Assembly: GCA_035578905.1 (NCBI GenBank)
Contig: JAQJVL010002540.1
Location: forward strand, 29,500 to 93,499
Source: Stictocephala bisonia
Taxonomy: Eukaryota > Arthropoda > Insecta > Hemiptera > Membracidae
DNA length: 64,000 bases
Direction of reading: 5' to 3'
Below the pieces are notes generated by a model. That model was not told where the DNA came from. It did no database searches and saw only the letters and a list, made by a program, of their open reading frames with translations. The translations under genes were made by a program, and so were the position numbers. Shown here in pieces: positions 46,603 through 60,700 of this stretch (position 1 is the stretch's first letter; each line of letters opens with the position of its first letter).

Positions 46603-48784
46603 TCTGTTATTATGTACGATTTCCTAATTATTCCAAAAGGAACCATTTTTATAGTGTAAAATCATAAATAAAATCCCAATTAAAAAAAGTCAAATATGTG
46701 TTCCTCCCATATAAAAACGTTGGTTAATGTTGAACTAGTTTGCCTTAAGCATCGTATTTCTTTATCAAAGACGGGGTCCTTTAACATGGAATCTATAATT
46801 GTTATATTCTTAAGTTCTACTGTTGACAGAAAATGCGCAGGACGTTAATATGATTATATTTGATGCAATTAAAACCATAAATATAACATTTGTATTGCCA
46901 TATAACATTTGTGTCATTTTTAAATTAGTTTTCTTTTGAATTATACAGATACCCTTTGACGTACAATACTGATTTTTTGTATGAAAGTTGACCATGTAAA
47001 ACCACATCATCTGTAAAAATGCTGTAATTATAAGATTATAAGTTCCAAAATGGCAGTTGCCTAAATATTTTCAACGTCAAATATAAAAAACTTCGTATTT
47101 TACCCAAAAAAACAAAACTTGTAGATTACATTACGCCAGATTCAACGGTATGCCATTTTAAAAATTGGACGATAAATAACAAAAACAATTTTTTTGATTG
47201 ACCGTTTGATCGTTCAACAATTTTACATATGTAATTCAAAACACACATTAAAAATACTAAATTAGTTTGTCCTCTGTTTTAAGTAGTATCTTCCAGCTTT
47301 GTTACATAGTCTGAACCTTTTGAGGACATTTTCTTCAACATTTTCAAACATGCCCCTTTTCTCGACAATTTCAGAAGCCTCCCAAATATTCACCTCGTAC
47401 TATCCACGATGTCTGCAAGTTATATCCAGGCGTTCTCTAACAGTAACCGACAAATGAAACGTCTATGTAATTTCAAGGTTCGTGGAGACAATGTTTTTTG
47501 TTTAAATGTTATTGGTTTAAAAATTAACACTATTGGCATAAATTAAGCTATCAAATTGGACTAAAAGACTACTAACAATTAGGTTTAAACGTCTTATTTA
47601 ATTAAAAACAGAGATGCTGGTATTGTAAAACAAATATAATAAAAGTTGAATAAAAATAAATAATTGATTGGGTGATCCTCGAAGCGATTGTTAGCTGTCG
47701 AGAGAGACGGTGAATCGATTGAAGATTTAAACACAGCTTGTGCACCATTGTCTCAAGTCACATTAAAGATGTATATTCCACCATGAAAAACTCTCGTACG
47801 TTATAAGACCAATATTATGGGATGTACAAGATTAATTTCTTGGTTTTGATAGCAATAAAGATTCTTAAGCTATTAAACATAGTAGATGCTTAAATATTAC
47901 CTCATTCATAATGTTGTAGTAGATAGGCCCTATAATGACCTACATTGTTGCTCGAGTTTGAAGGTGAGAGAATTTTAATTAAAAGTCTTACGAATGTATC
48001 GTAATTTTTAATCCATATTTCTTTGTTATTGACTGGTAGCTTCATGACATTAATAATACTTATATGTGTTGCGTAAAAAAAGGAATTAAGCAATATTTGG
48101 TATATTCTATATAACTAGCATTTAATTGTAATTACTATAGATACTAAATCAATTATTAGAACTAACCAACATTAGAGAAAGCTGCGTCAATTATAACTTT
48201 TTTTCAAGGTCAATTATAATTTAATAATTTTTAGAATAATACATTTCATAACAAGAGGGGAAAGTGGGATTTTGCATGTTCGAGGTCATATGTTTGAAGT
48301 GCGAGACTTGTCGAGCACTTCAAATGGTCGAGAACATACAAAACACTTTCACTCGAGTTTTGAACGATACTTTTCACTACACTACGGAATAAAAACAGGT
48401 GTTGTTGACTGTGGACAATTTTCTGTTGTAAACAATGTTACTTTTGGTAGTAAACACATAACGAAAACAGCTAAACTCATAGAAGTGTAGTGAAAAGGTC
48501 TTATCAGACGGAAAACAATCAGAAAAAATACATGAATCAACCATCGTGAGCATTTTACTCGATTTTTACTTAGGAAATTATATTCTAAAACCTTTTATTC
48601 ATATCATTTTTTTTTAAAGTGGCTTTAATTACAGTATAATGTGTGGGGCAAATTCAAGAACCCTAAAAAAATCTATGTATATATAAGTGAAGTAAAACAA
48701 ACTATTCGGACTGTTTGCTTTGTGATCCAAGTTCAAGCCAAGTTAAGACAAAATGTAAGGTAGGATTTAATTGCACCTACGATA
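46603..48784. other. AT-rich stretch, no gene recognised
   Basis: A 72-codon frame at 48272-48490 is slightly less AT-rich but has no recognised motif. Its start contains the hairpin tttgaagtgc/gcacttcaaa (48293-48324). Nothing else is supported. Confidence 0.35.
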
Positions 48785-50370
48785 AAAACAAAGGAATCGT
48801 TTAAGTATTTTATGAGCTTTCTTTTAAAAAGTTACACTTGTCGATAAAATAAAAAACACGTTTAAAATCATGCATTTATGAGTCTTAAATTGACTCTTTA
48901 AATCAGGAACAACTCCGAAAATATCAACTTCTTTAAAATATTTAAAAAATGTTTTAAGCTTAAAGTAAGACGATGTATCGATTTCTGCAACTTTTTTTCA
49001 AGTCAGAGTTTGCAATCATAAAATGGGTGGTTTTACCCCGAAGGTGGGAACGCCTATGGGCACCGTATAACGTTTGTTTTTTGGGTATTTCCCGAGAACT
49101 GTCAACCAGTTTTGATGAGTACACATTAGTCAATAAAGAGTAAAAACACCATTTATTCATGAGTAATGATTAGTGAATATCCTTGTATAATACTGTATAC
49201 AAATATGATTATCTCACAGCCTTTTATTACCTACAATATCTGTAGGCAGTTCTGTAGTTGTGATTACCGGCCTTTGTAAGGGAACTCCAAAAGGCCATAA
49301 GGATGATTGCTTTGACACAACACTCCATATTACTTCTTTGTGAAGACTTTCTTTCTTTGCTCTTAGCGCTGTTTTAATTTTCTTTAGTATTTTTTACCAA
49401 AAATTATCATCAGACGACTTGAATGTGAGTTATAAACTGTAACGAGCTAAAACATTGCTAATCTGTAATAAGTAAGGGCTCACATTACATCACTATGAAC
49501 GTATATCGCAAAACATAAACCATTCAATACAATTTTCTTTAATATTTCATATCTCACTCATGCATAATGTCTTATTTTATAATATTATAATTATATCCTG
49601 TTGGTTAAATTAATAGTATGAAAGTAAAGTAGTCTACCAAAATGGCTGAGAAAAAATTTATTACATACTTTTAATATTTTTTTCTCATTAAGGTAGTCCT
49701 CATGGACTAAATTTTAAAATTGTAATCAACGACATGTTAACATTCATTGTAGGATAGTGATTTTGTTTCTACATTTATTAGTTTTTGCAGGTATTCAAAC
49801 CCCTGTTCTTTTTGCTTGGTTGGAATCAATTAAGGCATTTAAATTAGTATTAAGTGATTTCTCTTAAGTGTTAAAAAGGTGTTGTATAATAATTGTATTG
49901 CAGTATTTTTGCTAAGCCAAATTAACTACAGTAGTATGTAGTTAGTAATTTAGGAGATAATAGGGAAATAAGACTACAATATTTTTACTTTACATCGCAA
50001 CTTTGATCATTAGTAAAACACTGTAATGGTAAAAAACCTACCATTTAAAAATGTATTAGTTATTTTTATATCTTTTTTTTTAAAAAAAGAAAAACAGCAC
50101 AAGAAATATAATTACTATGTGAATTTAACTTGAATAAAAGAGTTTGTATTTCATATTGCAAAACTCGCCGTGTTATTGTTTATTGTTGAATATCAATATG
50201 TATTGATGAACGCCATCGTTAATCCCTGGGCGTTGTACCAGAATGACACGGCGTGGTTATGAATATGTAAATAGGTCAACAACGTACATGGGTACATTTA
50301 TGAGTGAAATGTACATCGATGTCTGTTATTGAAACTGATTCAATTTACCATATTGACGGCTTACGGTGAC
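48785..50370. repeat. Long noncoding repeat, copy A
   Basis: Matches 57725-61115 collinearly with scattered differences and indels. Shared landmarks are aaatcaggaacaactccg (48901/57880), atgggcaccgtat (49057/58060), gtaggcagttctgtagttgt (49243/58357) and cttagcgctgttttaatttt (49362/58477). The 3' end carries a single ~150 bp monomer (50160-50310) and the closing segment gaaactgattcaatttacca (50331/61074). Copy B has about ten monomers there. There is no coding frame. A mariner relic follows directly. Confidence 0.85.
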
Positions 50371-51150
50371 GTTGCTATGAAGTGTGTAACATCTTTTAAG
50401 TGTCATGGACGTTTTAAAGATGGCCGACAGTCGACTGAACATGATGAGTGAGTTGTCAGTCCTGGACGGCCTACCACATCAACTCTCAACTCACTTGCCA
50501 ACATAATCAATACCATGGTTTGGGAAAATCGTCGTCTGACTGTAAGAAGAAGATCAAAACTCCTTGTCCAGGATTATTACAGGTGACGAATCATGGGTGT
50601 GTGTGTTATGACATCGAAACAAAGGTTCAATCGTCCCAATGGGTGGGGAAAACATCTCCAAGACCATAAAAAACTCGCCAAGTTTGTTCCAATGACAAGG
50701 TGTTACTGAAAGTTTATTTGATGCTCAGGGCATTGTGCACTATGAATACCTCCCACAAAGCTCCAAAGTGAATCAGATTTACTTTATTGAAGTTCTTAAA
50801 CGTCTTCGAGACGCTATCAGGCGGAAAAGACCAGAAATGTGGAGGAGTCACAACTGGATTTTTATCATCACAACGCTCCAGAAAATTCAGCCCTCAAAAC
50901 TTCTAAGTTTTTGGATAAACACACGATACCTGTGCTTTCCCAACCAACCTATTCACCTGACTTTTGGAAGGAAGGATATTTGAGACTATACCCGAGATTA
51001 AAGAAAATGTGATGAAGGAGCTGAAGGACATCTTAAAAGAATCTTTCCAGAACTTAAAAGAATCAATCAGTGGAAACACGGTTGGAATAAGTATGTGGTT
51101 GCGGAGGGGAGTACTTTTAAGGGAATCATAACATGTAACTTCTCAATAAA
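50371..51150 (+). pseudogene. Mariner transposase, degenerate, most of the protein present
   Basis: Reading three frames: the linker region (GRPTTSTLN-like, about 50465), ENRRLTVRR (50525), then IITGDESWVCV with the first catalytic Asp (about 50577). After frameshifts come FYHHNAPENSAL (about 50862; the second catalytic Asp of HDNAP is His here), SKFLDKHTIPVLSQPTYSPD (to about 50963; third Asp retained), the LFP-K-like tail and a C-terminal helix. The order fits a DD34D mariner. Multiple frameshifts and the Asp-to-His change make it inactive. It adjoins the end of long repeat copy A. Confidence 0.75.
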
Positions 51151-51269
51151 ATAAATTTTGTGTTATGACGTCAGTGTATGTATTTATTGAACATCCTTCG
51201 TATAGTGTCTTACTCTGAAGAGATTATGAATGAACTATTAAATTTAAATCACATTTCTCAGTTAATATT

Positions 51270-52500
51270 TGAACAGCCTGCGTACCTTTCTAGAGCTTCC
51301 TTAGAGGCTGCAAGACGAGATCCTCAAATAAGGCTAACAATCGGAGTCCCGTTGTGTAAGAACGATATCCGTAAGTAAGGCTAAAGACAAGTTTCCTTGC
51401 GAGGCTTTAAGACGATGTCCTCAGGTAAGGCTACAGATGGAATCTTGTGAGGCTGTACAAGGTTGTACGAGGTTGTAAAACGATTTTCTATTGAGACTAC
51501 AGGAATAGTTCTCTTGTGGGGCTGAAAAACCAGATCCTGAGATAGGGCTTCAGTCAAAGCAGTTAAGAGGCTGCAAGTCCAAATCTTCAAGTAAGCCTAC
51601 AGTCGGAGTCCCATTGTGAGGACTTGAGACGAGATCCTCAAGAAATGCTACAGGCAGAGTTCCCTAACAAGGCCCCAAGACGAGATTCTAAAGTTAGGCT
51701 AATGTCACAGCCCCATTAGAAGGCTGTAAGACGAGATCCTTAAGTAGGGGTTTAGTTAAAGCACTCTACGAGGTTGTAAGACGAGATTCTTAAGTAAAAC
51801 TACAGGAATAGTTCTCTTGTGGGGCTGAAAAAACCAGATCGTGATATAGGGCTTCAGTCAAAGCAATTTAAGAGGCTGTAAGTCGAAATCTTCTAGTAAG
51901 AATACAGAGTCCCATTGTGAGAATTTAAAACGAGATCCTCAAGTAATGCTACAGGCAGTTCCCTATCAAGGCTCTAGGACGAGATTCTAAAGTTAGGCTA
52001 AAATCAGAACACTTCTAGAAGGCTGAAAGATGAGATCCTAAAGTAAGACTACCGATAGAGTTCTCTTGCGAGGTAGTGAAACGAGATCCTTAAGTAGGGG
52101 TTTAGTTAAAGCACCCTACGAGGTTGTAAGACGAGATTCTTAAGTAAAACTACAGGAATACTTCTCTTGTGGGGCTGAAAAAACCTGATCCTGAGATAGG
52201 GCTTCAGTCAAAGCAATTTAAGAAGCTGTTAGTCGAAATCTTCTAGTAAGAATACAGTCAGAGTCCCATTGTGAGGATTTAAAACGAGATCCTCAAGTAA
52301 TGCTACAGGCAGTTCCCTATTAAGGCTATAAGACGAGATTCTAAGTTTAGGCTAAAATCAGAACTCTACTAAAAGGGTGAAAGACTCCACGAGGTTGCAA
52401 GTCGAGATTCTTAAGTAAGACTACAAGTAGAGTCCCGTTGTGAAGCTGTAAGGCGACTCCTGAAGTAGACGACACTTGAAGCTTGAGCCAAAGCAGTCAA
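51270..52500. repeat. Degenerate ~60 bp tandem array with ~300-350 bp higher-order period, part 1
   Basis: Words such as aagacgagatcctcaagtaa and gaggctgtaag recur every 50-65 bases with much variation. A composite marker ctacaggaatagttctcttg occurs near 51497 and 51800 and a variant near 52152, giving a larger period of 303-352 bases. Open stretches inside (51178-51378, minus 51381-51590) are by-products. The array ends near 52500 and resumes at 53.1 kb. Confidence 0.85.
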
Positions 52501-53100
52501 GTGGCAGTTAAGGATTTATGCTGTTAATAATTTGAATGTTCATATTTTTGTTGTAATAAATTTTTTTAAGCTTCATAGATCATATTTAGTCATTATAATT
52601 GTATATAGTACAAATGTTCATAATTTAAATTATGTACACCAGAGCCATAGATCATAAAGGATGCTTCACCATTCTTATATTTCGCCTTCATTTAATCCTT
52701 AGTCCTATTTCATCCTCTCTCTCAATCCCCTCACATTGTCACAGCCTCTCTTTCATATTTCTTTTTTTATTTAATTAAACTTTAAATTATTTAACATCCT
52801 TTTTACTCATGTAAATTCAATTATAATTACCCTAATTCTCTTTACTACCAATTTATTTTGAAGACAGTGTCAAGTGTAGCCTATAGCTTAAGAAGCGTTT
52901 GGTCTGGTCCAGACAGAAGATAGGAAGACAATAGACAATTCTAAAACTCTGCATGGTATGTCAAATAGATGTTCACTCAATGATTGTATTAACATTTACA
53001 TTACACTAAATTCAATATATTCAATTTAAGCATGCTCTCTTTCTTAATGTTTTTCATTCCTGATATTTGTCAGGTGGTCCTCCTTCTCACCATATATCAA
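52501..53100. other. AT-rich block inside the degenerate array
   Basis: Unrelated AT-rich sequence interrupts the array, perhaps an insertion, although no terminal repeats or target duplication are visible. No gene. Confidence 0.5.
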
Positions 53101-53470
53101 GAAAAGAATGTAAAACGATACCCCCAAGTAAGGCCACAGGTAGAGTAGTTACCTTCAAAGACGAGATCATTAAGTAGGGGTTTAGTTAAAGCACTCCACG
53201 AAGCTGTAAGACGAGATTCTTAAGACTACAGGAACAGTCCCGTTGTGAAGCCGTAAGACGAGTTCCTGAAGTAGTGCTACAGTAAAGTTCCCTTGCGAGA
53301 TCTTGAGGGTATAAGACGAGATCCTCAAGCATGACATCAGTTATGATACTATCATGACGAGATCCTCAAGAAGGACTTTAGTCAAAGCACTCTACGAGGT
53401 TGTAAGATGGTAAGATTAAATTCATAAATAAGGCTACAGGCTGAGTCCCGTTGTTAGACTGTAACTAATC
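53101..53470. repeat. Degenerate ~60 bp tandem array, part 2
   Basis: The same unit family as 51270-52500 returns (gtaagacgagattcttaaga at 53207, gacgagatcctcaag at 53304 and 53358) and then fades out near 53470. Confidence 0.8.
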
Positions 53471-56274
53471 AAAATGAACAAGAATTCATGTAACTAAGTA
53501 ACATTCACTAACTTATATGTAAGTAAAATAGTCTTTAAAATGATTATTAATGTTGAAGTAATTATTTTAATGTTGAAGTAATTATTTTGTTTTCTTGATT
53601 TTGTAAAATAAATTTGATTACTTTCATACAAACTCCTTTTGGATTGCTTGGATGAAACCTATTAAGAAACTTAAAATACAAAATGGACAAGTAGGGAGTA
53701 TATAAATATTAGGTTTCACAACACCCTTATGCATAGAGTAGTTATAATTACCCTCATGTCACATGACTTTGATCAGCGATTTAATCGCAGCAGATGGTAC
53801 GCGAATAAAGCTGGAAATGACATTGTGATTAAATTTGCTCTTAAGAGTCCATCGATTTGCTGTGACCGACTTAAATGATCTTATTTTGTGCAATACGGGA
53901 AAAACTATAGTATCTTATTTTTACCTACATACATAAAATATATTTCATAATTTTTATCATCAGCTGTCAATACCCATATATAAAAAAACATATAGGGTAA
54001 TAAAAAGAACAAAATGTGAAGAGAAATATTTCTCTCTACCTTCCGATCATACGTTGTAACGGCAGATATTTTGAATTTCATACTATATTAACATAAAAAT
54101 GTCAGACAATACTAGATAGTTCGTGTATAAAAATGCAAAAATCTAAAGTGACATTTAAAGACTACTAATGCTGTGTTTAAGTGAATCAAATTCCAGAAGA
54201 TTTTACTAAGAAAAACTAGTTTACTAAGAAACTCTATAAATTGATTATGCTTCCTAGTACAAGATAGTGGAAAAGCATTTCATTTGAAACATAAACTACA
54301 TTTTAAACATGTTCATTAAGCAATAAGATTTGTTATTTAGAATTTGGCATTACTTTTGATTAATATACTCATTAGTTACTTTTCGCATCAATAAAAAGTA
54401 TTGTCACTAGATTTTAAATTGCTCTCAATCAATTTCACCAAAAATGAAAAGAGGTGTTAGCTCGAACCTTACGATGTAAATAGCAGCTAGCTCTGTTAAA
54501 ATTAAAAAAGAATCTGATCTGTCTTAATTAATTGGAAGTGAGATAATATAGACATTACGTATATTCTTACATGATTTTATAGTGGGAGAACGATTATCAG
54601 AAGGAATAACCCTTCTCTTATGTCTGTGGAGACATCCCATCGATGTACTGTATACTACTCTTAACTGGATCGCTCACGAAGCGGGCGGAACGTAGTGGAG
54701 AACGGAATTAGGAGTAAGAGGAAAGTTCCCCCACCGCAGTCTTGTGAATACAGATACCGCAAGGAACTGTTTTGAACGGAATTCCTGACATAATCCCTTC
54801 TTTTTCGAGTTTTGATACAGTTTCGTACATTAAATTGATTGATAACTAATGAGTCCACGAAATAGTTAACGAATATGCCTTCGTATTGTGTGGTTATGGT
54901 GAGATAAGGAACCATTTTTATTTACGTGGAGTTTAACCAAAGCGTCCTTAAAACCATGTGTGAGTTTGATTTTGTTTTGTATTGTTATTATTTATGGTTT
55001 TATGAAATATAAACACTTATGACAAAACGTTTGAAACTTAAACTAACATTTCTTTTATATCTCGACAACAATTTCACATGAACTGACCATCATACAATTA
55101 TTTAATGAAGTTCATTGCCGTATTATTTCGTACAGAAATAATGTTTTTTATACCAACACATTTACTTTAGTCTACTTAGACTTTAGCCTGCAGATTCAAA
55201 TGATAAAATATTTCAGTAATAATTTAACTTGGGAGAAACGATTGAAAATTACTCTTTAAAAGTGTTAGTACTATCATTGCTCTACATAAAAAATAGCTAG
55301 GCTCTGTAGTAACATTTATATTAATAAATTAACTAGTTAAATGATCATCAAGATGGACTGGTTGTTAGTCCGAAGATCTTAGTAATGGAGTAAGTTTAAG
55401 AACGTCGAGTTTATTCTGTCATCCACTGTAATGGAACTGTATGTCAATATAACTTCAAGAAAACTAAGACTTCGCACAACTGACGACAGACAGACATCTC
55501 GAAACGCAAATAATTGATGAATCGAGTCATCTGACCTCTTTCCACTTAATGACATGAGGTGGTGACAGCCGTGTATTCACACTCCATTCATACTAAAATA
55601 AGTGCTTCATACATACAACATTGCAGTGCTTTAACCATACTGACCTGGTTAAGAATGGTTTTTGGACTCAAGAGCATGTTACTCGCCATCAGGAGAGGAG
55701 AACCTCTAACCAATTGTCGCTAAGACATCAATTATTACACACGATTGCAGTTTTCCGCATGATAGAAGTCTACGGGTTACTCTGCGTTAACAAAAGTAAA
55801 CCACCCCTTCTAGGTTCTGCTAAGGTGCCAACTGACAACAGTTGGTTACTATGCATTAGGCCACACCGAAAGGATGTTGGTGCGTAAACCAGATGGTCTC
55901 CATGTGTGCTGTTTCGACGTTGTTTTCGTCTCATCAAGTGTACATAGGTGAGAGTTTCCTACTCACCATTAAACTACAACGAACCGAGTTGTTGTCATAT
56001 AATTGTCTTCATTTTCTTGATCAATGATTACTGCTGTAAGCCAAGAAAGTATATGGTTTTAAATATATTACTTATTCGATATGCCAAGAACTTCATGGAG
56101 CATTAAGAAGAAAATAATTATGAAAATCGTTTGTGAATTTATATTGAGTTACATGGCATTGATAAACAATGGTGTAGATTTATCCGACATAGTTGTCGCT
56201 GTCATGTTAAGTTTTTTGATGTAAAATGTATCCTTAAATGATCACCTAGTATTACAGTACCATAAAATATTGTC
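53471..56274. other. AT-rich stretch, no gene recognised
   Basis: Less AT-rich patches at 54640-54780 and 55360-55960 include short frames (minus 54661-54915; plus 55621-55887, which starts TTG) without recognisable motifs. No arrays are seen. Confidence 0.3.
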
Positions 56275-56400
56275 AAATCAATCAAATCAAAATCAAGTTT
56301 ATATTAAAAAAATTTTACAAGCTTACAAATATAATAATTGAATTTACTCCCCACGTAGACTTTACATCTGTGTGCGGGGAGGAGTCACTCAGTAAGTGTT
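56275..56400 (-). repeat. Probable LINE 3' terminus, minus strand
   Basis: On the minus strand the sequence ends aacttgattttgatttgatt (near 56280-56300), a GATTT-type repetitive tail like the end of the LINE at 24.1 kb (atttgatttg). It is preceded by a ctcccc/ggggag hairpin. No coding part is attached, so it would be a dead-on-arrival 3' fragment. Confidence 0.4.
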
Positions 56401-57655
56401 ACATAATACAAAACCAAATAAAATTCTTAGAATCATTAACATTTGTAAAATGATTGAATTTTAAATTATTGTAAATGAAAAATAAATTAGTTAAGCAAAG
56501 TAGAGTCTGATAATGAACCTATGATAAAAAGAATATAGTCTAACTATTAACTAATATAATGATTAGTTACTTTATTTAAGAAGAAATTATTGTAGTTTGT
56601 TTACTGTTTTATGAGACATAATAGATACTAACAACTTTAATGTGCTATACTGTACATTATCAGAATTCTTAAACAAATGTGTTATATGCTTGAGGCATTT
56701 CACCTTCAAGGTAGGGATTATTGGATAAAAATCTAATTAAATAAATTTGTTTCCAAAATATAATAATATTACTGATATAACTTACTTATTTAAAAATTAA
56801 AAGTGAGTTTTACATTTAAAAGAAGATAAATAACTAACCAATCAGTTTCATATAATCAAATCAAGAATGTATAGTGCAGGTAAAAAAATGTTGTGAAACT
56901 GGAAGACAATATAAGATATTTTATAATTTAATTTGATTTTGACGCTATGCATATTGAATCATCACTTGTTAATAAACGATTTTGATAATTTACGCTATCT
57001 AAAGACTTTAAAGATTTGAAATATTTGGTTGTCATCTACTATTGGTTGGTATGAGAATAATTCATTGGATGTGTCTCAATGATGACTGAAAACTATTTAA
57101 ATTAATTTTATAGAACAGTATATGTAAAAAGTATTATGTCGTTTTATTACAAAACTAAAAATATAGACCACAAACAAATGTTATATTAACTTACTACTTT
57201 GTTTAAATGATTTTAATTATTTAATGGCTATTGTTTAAATGAATACATTATTGACGGTTCAATCTGCTTAGCCTTCATTTAATAGAAAGGAATGAAAAAT
57301 AGTTACTTAGGAATACGTCAAACGCCAACCAATCCACGATTTTATGTCTTATACAATACACATTTTCTATTACTTAGAATTGTGTTAATGAATTGGACTA
57401 TTGCAGCTTATTTTAATATAGCTTATATTTAAAATTTCAATACCTGAAGGCTTTTTTATTTCTAAATTAATTTGAAGTTTAAAATTTGCTAACAAACCCG
57501 GGAATTGAACCCGGAACATATTTATATACTGTAACATGTATACTTATTTTAATAAACATGTGTCTCAACTACAATTAGATTTCTCTCAAGTTAAATACAA
57601 TCTTACCATAGATATCAAAACCCCTTAGTTTTTTAACCTTTGTCAAACCCTTGTC
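56401..57655. other. AT-rich stretch with an isolated B-box/T-arm
   Basis: No gene. At 57489-57510 the minus strand reads ccgggttcaattcccgg, a perfect T-arm and pol III B box, but no A box or cloverleaf lies at the right distance, so it is likely a SINE remnant. Confidence 0.4.
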
Positions 57656-57675
57656 ACACTGGCCCCGCGAGGGTA

Positions 57676-57714
57676 CGACAGTGGAGCGCCTCAAGGTCAG
57701 GCGCTCCACTGTCG
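57676..57714. repeat. Perfect 16 bp GC-rich hairpin
   Basis: cgacagtggagcgcct (57676-57691) is the exact reverse complement of 57699-57714, with a 7-base loop. Outer words cccttgt (57645) and acaaggg (57729) are also inverted. It sits immediately before the start of long repeat copy B and is sharply GC-rich in an AT-rich setting. Confidence 0.9.
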
Positions 57715-57724
57715 CTTGCCCATG

Positions 57725-60700
57725 AAAACACAAGGGAATCTTATAAATATTGTATGAGCTTTCTTTTTAATAATATAACTTTTTTTGATTACATAAAATA
57801 AAAAATAAATAATTACACATAATTCGTGATAAAAAAGTTTTAAAAATATGCATTTTAGAGTCTTAAATCGACTCTTTAAATCAGGAACAACTCCGGAAAT
57901 AGCAACTTTAAGGAAAAAATAAGGAAAAAATTAAGTAGAGAAAACAATTAAAAGAATGTTTTAAGCTTAAAATAAGACGATTTATTGATTTTGTAGTTTT
58001 TTTATGACAGAATTTATACTCAAAAAAGGGGTGGTTTTACCCCCAAGGTGAGAACGACTATGGGCACCGTATCACGTTTGTTTTTTGGGCATTTCCTAAG
58101 TTACTACTAAATTTTCAAGTGAAATAGTACTATCCAAATGAATTTATTCCCCAAAACCTCCAGGTACTGGACTAAATAGTTAATCACTCTATGTTATTTC
58201 ATAATTTAAGCCCAACAACTGTGAACTTGTTTTATTGAGTATACACAAGTCAATAAAGAGTATAAACACCATTTATTCATAAATAATGGTGAGTGAATAC
58301 CCTTTTATTATATACAAATATGATTATCCAACAGCCTTTTATTACCTGCAATATCTGTAGGCAGTTCTGTAGTTGTGATTACCGGCCTTTGTAAGGGAAC
58401 TCCAAAAGGCCACAAGGATGATTGCTTTGTCACAACACTCCGGATTACTTCTTTGTGAAGACTTTCTTTCTTTGCTCTTAGCGCTGTTTTAATTTTCTTT
58501 AGTATCTGTTGTTTTCATTTGGCCTTTCTTTACCAAAAATTATCATCAGGCGACTTGAATGTGAGATATTAAACTGTAACGAGCTAAAATATTGCTATTC
58601 TGTAATAAGTAAGGGTTCATATTACATCACTATGAACGTATATCGCAAAACATAAACCATTCGATACATATTTTAGTTTATAAAGGGAAACATGCAATGA
58701 CCTACTATAATTGAGAATGCCGTTTTGATGCAAACAGTTGTATAACTGAGTATTAAGGTAACATATAAATTCTTTAATATTTCATATCTCACTCATGTAT
58801 TATATGTCTTGTTATATAATATTGTGATTATATCGTGTTGGTTAAATTAATCATGTGAAAGTAAAGTAGTCTACCAAAAACTGTAAAAAACAATTTATTA
58901 CTTTTATTATTTTTTCTCATTAAGATGATCCTCATGGACTAAATTTATAAATTGTAATCAATGACATGTTAACATTTAATGTAGGATAGTGCTTCTGTAC
59001 CTACATATAATTTTTTGCAGGTAGGCCTATTCAAAGCCCTGTCAGTATTGCTTAGCTGGAATCATTTAAGGCATTCAAATTAGTATTAAGTGTTTTCTCT
59101 CAAGTGTTAAAAAAAACACACACATACACAAAATTAATCCTGTTCTTAAAACTATATTCTTTTAATTGGTAAAAAATGCCTTTTATTTCCCACTTCATAT
59201 GTTCGACAGGAAACGATTTGTACAAAAAACATTATTTTCCTTGGATCAGGTAGTGTAATTGATTCATTGCAGTGTTTTTGCTGTGGCAAATTTACTACAC
59301 TAGTACGTTGTCAGTAATTTAGGAGATAGTATGAAAATAATTCTAAAAAATTTTTCTTTACATCGCAACTTTATGTAAAGCAGTTAGATCATTGGTAAAA
59401 AACTGCAATTGTACAAAACCAGCACCAAAAATATTAACTAATTTTTTAATTATCACATGTTCTAGAAAGGAAGAAAAACAGGACAAGAAACCATTTACCA
59501 CGTGAATTCAACTTGAATAAAAGAGTTTATATTTCATATTGCAAAACTCGCCGTGTTATTTTTTATTGTTGAATATCAATATGTATTGATGAACGCCATC
59601 TTTAATAATCCCTGGGCGTTGTACCAGAATGACACGGCGTGGTTATGAATATGTGAATAGGTCAACAACGTACATGGGTACATTTATGAGTGAAATGTAC
59701 ATCAGTGTCTGTTATTGTTGAATATCAATATGTATTGATGAATGCCATCGTTAATAATCCCTGGGCGTTGTACCAGAATGACACGGCGTGGTTATGAATA
59801 TGTGAATAGGTCAACAACGTACATGGTACATTTATGAGTGATATGTACATCAGTGTCTGTTATTGTTGAATATCAATATATATTGATGAACGCCATCGTT
59901 AATAATCCCTGGGCGTTGTACAAGAATGACACGGCGTGGTTATGAATATGTGAATAGGTCAACAACGTACATGGGTACATTTATGAGTGAAATGTACATC
60001 AGTGTCTGTTATTGTTTATTGTTGAATATCAATATTTATTGATGAACGCCATCGTTAATAATCCCTGGGCGTTGTACCAGAATGACACGGCGTGGTTATG
60101 AATATGTGAATAGGTCAACAACGTACATGGGTACATTTATGAGTGAAATGTACATCAGTGTCTGTTATTGTTGAATATCAATATGTATTGATGAATGCCA
60201 TCGTTAATAATCCCTGGGCGTTGTACCAGAATGACACGGCGTGGTTATGAATATGTGAATAGGTCAACAACGTACATGGTACATTTATGAGTGATATGTA
60301 CATCAGTGTCTGTTATTGTTGAATATCAATATATATTGATGAACGCCATCGTTAATAATCCCTGGGCGTTGTACAAGAATTACACGGCGTGGTTATGAAT
60401 ATGTGAATAGGTCAACAACGTACATGGGTACATTTATGAGTGAAATGTACATCAGTGTCTGTTATTGTTTATTGTTGAATATCAATATGTATTGATGAAC
60501 GCCATCGTTAATAATCCCTGGGCGTTGTACCAGAATGACACGGCGTGGTTATGAATATGTGAATAGGTCAACAACGTACATGGGTACATTTATGAGTGAA
60601 ATGTACATCAGTGTCTGTTATTGTTGAATATCAATATGTATTGATGAACGCCATCGTTAATAATCCCTGGGCGTTGTACCAGAATGACACGGCGTGGTTA

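Noticed and set aside
48272..48490. 72-codon ORF as a gene
   Set aside because: No motif, weak composition signal, and its start overlaps a hairpin; kept only as part of the unassigned stretch.
57489..57510. Possible tRNA gene on the minus strand
   Set aside because: Only the T-arm/B-box is perfect. No acceptor, D or anticodon stems can be formed at the proper spacing, so it is treated as a SINE trace.
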